From assembly GCA_963773835.1 (NCBI GenBank), contig CAVZCQ010000001.1, positions 496,001 through 560,000 of the forward strand: 64,000 nucleotides of DNA, written 5' to 3'. The stretch is from JOPF136 sp963773835 (GTDB lineage: Bacteria; Acidobacteriota; Terriglobia; Acidiferrales; UBA7541). Made by a program: the position numbers and the translations under genes. The notes below the pieces were generated by a model. The model was not told the DNA's origin. It did no database searches and saw nothing but the letters and a program-made list of their open reading frames with translations. How positions within the stretch are numbered: position 1 is the stretch's first letter; the number at the start of each line of letters is the position of its first letter. Positions 62,408 through 64,000 of the stretch are shown here, one piece after another.

Positions 62408-63340
62408 CTACGATTCCTCTCCGTTGGGGAGAAGGGAAACGAAATCGATGGCCGGGGTGGAGGGGAGGATTCCGGCGTCGTGCCCGCGGGCCAGCAGCTC
62501 GCGGACGGCGCTGCGTCCGATTTCGCCCATGCTGAGGGTCCAGGAGTTCACGTACATGCCGACGAACTTATCAGCCAGATCATAATCCATCTCGCGAGCG
62601 AACTGGAGGGCATAGGAGAGCGCGGGCTCACGATGGTCCAGGGCGTACTGCACGCTTTCCTGGATGGCGCGGGCCACGCGGCGGCTTACGTCGGGGCCGA
62701 GAGCCCGGCGAACAGCGTTGCCGCCCAGAGGAAGCGGGAGGCTGGTCTGCTCGCGCCACCACATGCCCAGATCGATCACGCGGTGCAGGCCGGCGTCTGA
62801 ATAGAGCAACTGGCCCTCGTGGATGAGCAGGCCGGCTTCCACAGAACCGCTGCGGACGGCGCCGATAATTTTGTCGAAGGGAATGGGAACGGGCTCGAAG
62901 CGAGGCGTGTGCAGGCGCAGAGCCACGTAGGACGAGGTGAGCATGCCGGGGACGGCGATGCGCTTCCCAGCCAGGTCGGCGGGTTTCAGCGCGCGTGCGG
63001 CCACCACCAGCGGGCCGTAGCCGTCGCCGAAGCTCGAGCCGCAATCGAGCAGCGCATATTTCGAGGCCAGCAGGGGGTAGGCGGAGAAGCTGATCGCGGT
63101 GACATCGTACTTCTCTTCCTGCGCAGCCTGGTTCAGGGTTTCGATGTCGGAGAGGGTGTGCGCAAAGCGCAGGCCCGGGACGCGCACCTTATTGGTGGCC
63201 AAGGCGTAAAACATGAAGGCGTCGTCGGAATCCGGGGAGTGGGCCAGCGTCAGGTCCCACGCCTCCGGGCCGCGGGCGGCGGCCAGCGCCTCCTTCTGCC
63301 GGGCTCCCTCCGATTGCGAAGCGCCACTCATTTCTTCCAT
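62408..63340 (-). CDS. MqnD-like 1,4-dihydroxy-6-naphthoate synthase
   Basis: A 310-residue protein from ATG 63340; the frame is open to 63448. The N-terminal AHSPDSDDAFMFYALATNKV is the MqnA/MqnD pattern, with the two-lobed periplasmic-binding fold following (GDGYGPLVVAARAL, LTSSYVALRLHTP). The VEAGLLIHEGQLLYSDAGLH motif is typical of MqnD. It would form dihydroxynaphthoate from cyclic dehypoxanthine futalosine in the futalosine route to menaquinone. MqnA and MqnD are similar, so the exact step is not certain. It heads a short minus-strand group with the MetE-like and ggt genes. Confidence 0.8.
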   Translation of the reverse strand: MEEMSGASQSEGARQKEALAAARGPEAWDLTLAHSPDSDDAFMFYALATNKVRVPGLRFAHTLSDIETLNQAAQEEKYDVTAISFSAYPLLASKYALLDCGSSFGDGYGPLVVAARALKPADLAGKRIAVPGMLTSSYVALRLHTPRFEPVPIPFDKIIGAVRSGSVEAGLLIHEGQLLYSDAGLHRVIDLGMWWREQTSLPLPLGGNAVRRALGPDVSRRVARAIQESVQYALDHREPALSYALQFAREMDYDLADKFVGMYVNSWTLSMGEIGRSAVRELLARGHDAGILPSTPAIDFVSLLPNGEES

Positions 63341-63545
63341 GGTCTTGTGTCCGCGAGAGCCGGCGGCAACGGTCCGGCGCCTGGAACGATCCCGGAAGGG
63401 AGAAGGACAGTTCGCAAAGGAGCCCGCCGCGCCGGGCCGGGCGATCACACGTGCATGCGAGACCGGCGGACAAAAACGAGACTAGCATAGAAGCGGAGAG
63501 GCGACAATCGAGGTATCCACAGGCGGCCAGCGGCGGGGATGCGCT

Positions 63546-64000
63546 TCACAAATCGCTGGCGAGGCGTTTGATGGCAGTAGAGAAATCGGAGCGGTTTTCG
63601 ATGTAGGGTTCCCAGTCGCGGTCGAGCGCTTTCTGGTAAGTCTGCCAGTCGCGCTCGTAGAGATGATTCCGTTCGGCGTAGGGTTTGTAGGAATCGTGAC
63701 CGGAGCCGGCGAGCATGGCTTTTACGACCTCGCCGGTGGTGTAAAAGAGCAGGGCGTGCCACAGGTCGCGGGGGATGGGCTTGGACTGGGCGAGGAATTC
63801 ACGGTCGAGCGCGTCGCGGAGGGGATCGGCGAGACCATGAGAAGCTTCGTGGAAGAGCACCTCGAGCCCGGCAAAGTCCTGATTGCGCGGATCGCGGCTG
63901 GAGACGGTGATGTGCAGGGGATCGAGCGAGGTGTAACTGCCGAAAACTCCGGCGTAAGCGCAGACGTCCACGTGGATGGCGCCCCTGGGCCAGGGCGCGC
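63546..64000 (-). CDS. putative HExxH metallopeptidase-like protein, 5' end cut
   Basis: At least 151 residues are visible; the frame runs off the window end. The motif LEVLFHEASHGLADPL contains HEASH, an HExxH zinc-type signature followed by a helix. The rest is helical and polar (ALLFYTTGEVVKAMLAGSG, ERNHLYERDWQTYQKALD). The start is not visible. The family cannot be named from this fragment; a zinc metallopeptidase is the simplest reading. The 205-base gap 63341-63545 shows nothing recognisable. Confidence 0.55.
   Translation of the reverse strand, partial: APWPRGAIHVDVCAYAGVFGSYTSLDPLHITVSSRDPRNQDFAGLEVLFHEASHGLADPLRDALDREFLAQSKPIPRDLWHALLFYTTGEVVKAMLAGSGHDSYKPYAERNHLYERDWQTYQKALDRDWEPYIENRSDFSTAIKRLASDL

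Overview
The window is about 64 kb of high-GC bacterial chromosome, packed with short intergenic gaps and genes on both strands. It most likely comes from an Acidobacteriota member of the Terriglobia type. This is an inference from several traits together: repeated DUF4097 beta-strand proteins beside an ECF sigma/zinc-finger anti-sigma pair, proteins carrying TonB C-terminal domains, Ig/TIG/YncE-type lipoproteins, a Gram-negative outer-membrane set (BamA, OmpH/Skp, LolCE/LolD, secretin), a futalosine-type MqnD-like enzyme, and dispersed intergenic hairpin repeats. No rRNA, tRNA, CRISPR array, transposase or phage module was recognised.

Layout. 1-9.2 kb is an envelope/stress region: a HEAT-repeat protein cut by the window edge, two secreted DUF4097-type proteins (one fused to a coiled coil and a TonB C-terminal domain) and a two-PDZ secreted protein on the + strand. 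Opposite them is a minus-strand operon of ECF sigma factor, anti-sigma factor, a third DUF4097 protein, shikimate kinase and a secreted unknown. 9.4-18.9 kb holds lysS, a LolC/E-like permease, a LolD-like ATPase, clpC and bamA. 19-30 kb holds a 1220-residue Ig/TIG/YncE-propeller lipoprotein, ompH, and the classic rimP-nusA-infB-ylxP(DUF503)-rbfA-truB translation operon behind a promoter and a leader hairpin.

30-35 kb carries, on the minus strand, a secretin whose secretin domain is split by an FG-GAP propeller, a GH46-like chitosanase homologue and a small Cys/His protein. 35-42 kb is the most unusual part: an iron-type operon of an FTR1 permease fused to a DUF2318 Fe-S domain, two FtsX/MacB-type permeases and an ABC ATPase fused to a complete DtxR-type metalloregulator, followed by DUF971 and thioredoxin reductase. 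It has a recognisable promoter, an inverted repeat at its start, and a roughly 40-bp-phased repeat array upstream.

42-64 kb is mixed metabolism: proline dehydrogenase, O-methyltransferase, UPF0173 hydrolase, two thioredoxin-fold proteins, FdhD, a 7Fe ferredoxin, DUF309, a GH57 glucanotransferase, a Trm112-like protein, a heptose-7-phosphate kinase, D-Ala-D-Ala ligase, arginase, asparaginyl-tRNA synthetase, a sugar isomerase, a MoaD/ThiS-like protein coupled to a BNR propeller, an HxlR regulator, gamma-glutamyltransferase, a MetE-like protein without zinc ligands, an MqnD-like enzyme and a partial HExxH protein.

Two genes (bamA at its 5' end and the BNR propeller gene) each appear to lack one base in a C or G run, which may be sequencing error. 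The strand composition of the window switches abruptly near 23.5 kb, from C-rich to G-rich on the + strand, whatever the gene orientation.
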